Origin: Porphyromonadaceae bacterium
Lineage (GTDB): Bacteria; Bacteroidota; Bacteroidia; Bacteroidales; Dysgonomonadaceae
Assembly: GCA_022840285.1 (NCBI GenBank)
Contig: JALHIE010000056.1
Span: 1-18,010 of the forward strand
Length of the DNA stretch: 18,010 bases
Direction of reading: 5' to 3'
This document shows, one piece after another, positions 16,260 to 18,010 of this stretch (positions within the stretch are counted from its first letter, which is position 1; the number at the start of each line of letters is the position of its first letter). A program made the position numbers and the translations under genes. The notes under the pieces were generated by a model. It did not search any database, was not told where the DNA came from, and was given only the letters and a program-made list of their open reading frames with translations.

Positions 16260-16784
16260 GTTTCCCGCATCCTGCTTGACAGCACCGGGACGGCATCGGC
16301 CGACAAGATCGACTACTTCGACGGCCTGGGACGGTCCTCGCAGACGGTCCTGAGAAAATTCTCGCCCGGATTGAAAGATATCGTCACCCTGCGGGAATAT
16401 GACACGGCGGGCAGGCTTTCCCGTTCCTATCTCCCCGTGCCGGTAACCACCGCCACGGGGGAATATGTCTCCCCCGCCACGGTGAAGCCGGCATCGGACA
16501 GCTTTTACGGCGATGCCCACGCATACGAGAAGCCGGTCTATGAACCGTCACCCCTGAACCGGGTCATGGAGCAGTATGGCCCCGGCTCCGCGTGGCATGC
16601 CGGAGGCAAGCCGGTCAAGACCGGATGGATGGTCAACGGCTCCTCGGGGGAGCTCTCCTGCGCCCTGTATGCCGTGGCATCCGGCGGCGCCCTTGAGCGG
16701 ACCGGCTTATTTTCAGCCAGGACGGGAACCAGAGGTCAAAAAATGAATGGTCATTTTTCTTTTACGACCTGTTCGGCCGGCTGA
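16212..16784 (+). pseudogene. DUF6443/RHS protein, N-terminal fragment (headless, then frameshifted)
   Basis: Recognisable homology begins about 16262 and runs to about 16710: DKIDYFDGLGRSSQTV, VTLREYDTAGRLSRSYLPV, then EPSPLNRVMEQYGPGSAW. This is the order of the DUF6443 region that heads Bacteroidota RHS proteins. No signal peptide or plausible start precedes it. The frame can only begin at a GTG at 16212 with unrelated residues, so the 5' end is missing. After ALERTG (near 16706) the frame leaves RHS sequence, and it stops at 16784. The conserved sequence continues in another frame from 16697. Base composition is clearly GC-richer than in the transporter operon. It is probably not expressed as a functional protein unless it serves as a recombination reservoir. 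Confidence 0.75.
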
Positions 16785-18010
16785 CCGTAAGCGGCACCTG
16801 GAAATCGGCAACCCTGCCCGACCTGGACACCGTTGTGGTGAAAACCGCATACGGAGGGAGCGGACCGCTGGGGGGACACACCGTCAACCTCGCACTGCCC
16901 GGCCTGGAGCTGACGACGGTCAACTACTACGACGACCATGCATTCACGGCGGGTTTCCCCCAACTCGACTATGCCGTGCCCCCCGCGGGATACGGCACGC
17001 GGTTTGGCAGCGCCAAGGGACTGCTGACGGGAACACGCACCTGCCGGCTGGACGACCCGGCGAAATTCACCCTATCGGCCTTCTATCACGATGACCGGGG
17101 ACGGGTGGTGCAGACACGCTCCACCAACCACCTGGGCGGTTACGACCTGGAGTACTTCGCCTATACTTTCACCGGAAAAGTCAAACAGCGACAGAGCGTG
17201 CATTCCGCACCGGGGAAGACCACCCATACGGAGACCTGTACATACGATTACGGCACCCCCGCGTCAAACCCGGCCGAACGGCTCCTGTCGGTAAAACACA
17301 AGCTCAACAGCTCCGCCCAGGTCACCCTGGCCGCGTACACCTACGACGGGGCGGGACGGGTAAGCGCGAAGCTGTTCCATGGAACGGCCGAGACACTGGC
17401 ATACAGCTACAACGTGCGCGGCTGGCTCACGCGGATTACCGGCACCAGGTTCAACCAGACCCTCGCCTACAACACCGCCGTGGACGGCGTGGTACCAGCC
17501 ACGGCCACTTACAACGGAAATATCAGCGCCATGAAGTGGAAGTCGGGCAATGAAACCACCGAGAGGGGATACAGGTTCGCCTATGACGGCCTGAACCGTC
17601 TCACTGCCGCCGCCTACGGTGAGGGAGCATCGCTGACAGCCAACACCGGCCGGTTCAATGAAGCGGTCACCGCCTACGACAAGACGGGCAACATCGTTTC
17701 GCTGCAACGGCAGGGAAAGCTGGACGGCGGTTACGGCTTGACGGACAACCTCGCCTACACCTACACGGGCAACAAGCTCACCAAAGTCGCCGATGCGGTC
17801 ACCGCGCCGATAACCTATCCCGGCGCATTTCATTTTGTGGACGGGGCGAACGTGGCCAATGAATATGCCTACGATGCCAACGGCAACCTGACGAAAGATT
17901 TAAACAAGAACATTACCTCCATATCCTATAATTCATTAAATTTGCCAGGCGTGGTGACATTTTCGGACGGGAATACCGTCACCTACGGTTACGACGCCTC
18001 GGGCAGCAAG
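16697..18010 (+). pseudogene. RHS/YD-repeat protein, continuation of the DUF6443 gene (runs off window)
   Basis: Reading from 16697 gives at least 438 codons with no stop up to the window end. The frame has no early ATG. It contains FSQDGNQRSKNEWSFFFYD, LFGRLTVSG, HDDRGRVVQTR, YTYDGAGRVSAKLF, YSYNVRGWLTRI, FAYDGLNRLTAAAYGEG, and then YAYDANGNLTKDLNKNITSI and YNSLNLPG near 17860-17955. These are YD-repeat-type strands and the approach to the conserved RHS core end. Variable C-terminal toxin-like tips usually follow, but that lies outside the window. One extra base near 16704-16713 would join it to the fragment at 16212, for example ERTG then L[I/F]FSQDG. From about 17890 the DNA becomes AT-richer again. 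RHS proteins are large surface or secreted polymorphic proteins. This copy lacks its own start and is annotated as a broken, incomplete gene. Confidence 0.78.

Noticed and set aside
16077..16520. 147-codon minus-strand frame spanning the operon end and the RHS start
   Set aside because: It crosses the inverted repeat and antisenses two recognised coding segments. The translation shows no domain.
17264..17833. 189-codon open frame on the minus strand
   Set aside because: It is opposite the RHS coding frame. High GC lowers stop frequency on the other strand, and the plus-strand frame has clear YD-repeat motifs.
16697..18010. CRISPR array or tandem DNA repeat in the RHS region
   Set aside because: The repetition is at protein level (YD-type strands). 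No regularly spaced identical DNA units are visible.

Overview
The window looks like a chromosomal segment from the Bacteroidota, most likely Bacteroidales. The support is a TTTG-N20-TAnnTTTG promoter of the Bacteroides type, the near absence of Shine-Dalgarno sequences, and an RHS-type protein with the DUF6443 head common in this phylum. A family such as Dysgonomonadaceae is possible, but that is only a guess.

Layout: (1) 1-136 holds the 3' part of a 5S rRNA gene, the end of an rRNA operon, and a strong intrinsic terminator. (2) 137-345 is a leader with a good promoter candidate and an interrupted inverted repeat just before the first start codon. (3) 346-16154 is a tightly packed run of seven same-strand genes that reads as one operon: ABC ATPase, a very large ABC-2 permease with a long extracytoplasmic part, TolC-like outer-membrane factor, lipoprotein membrane-fusion adaptor, RND permease 1, RND permease 2 fused to an ABC ATPase, and a small ABC-2 permease. 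(4) 16147-16259 is an 18-bp inverted repeat at the operon's end. (5) 16212-18010 is a GC-richer, headless and frameshifted DUF6443/RHS gene running off the window.

The operon is the main interest. It combines a complete tripartite RND pump (outer-membrane channel, adaptor, two RND subunits) with two ABC modules, and the two transporter types are covalently joined in the 1564-residue protein at 10739-15433. Its C-terminal ATPase is a close relative of the stand-alone ATPase at 346-1239, and each ATPase is followed directly by an ABC-2 permease. The first strand of the fused ATPase appears to be separated from its Walker A motif by about 175 residues carrying four predicted membrane segments. 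The large permease carries an M1-peptidase-like region with no zinc motif, an arginine-rich insert, and a golvesin C-terminal-like domain. A reasonable inference is a composite exporter in which ATP hydrolysis by the ABC modules is coupled to, or feeds substrate into, an RND/TolC conduit. No substrate can be deduced from the window.

Two genes contain apparent single-base losses: the TolC-like gene near 5283-5285 and the RHS gene near 16704-16713. Both can be explained by one base missing from a short homopolymer, so sequencing error must be excluded before either is called a true mutation. The TolC lesion matters, because if real it would remove the outer-membrane channel of the system.
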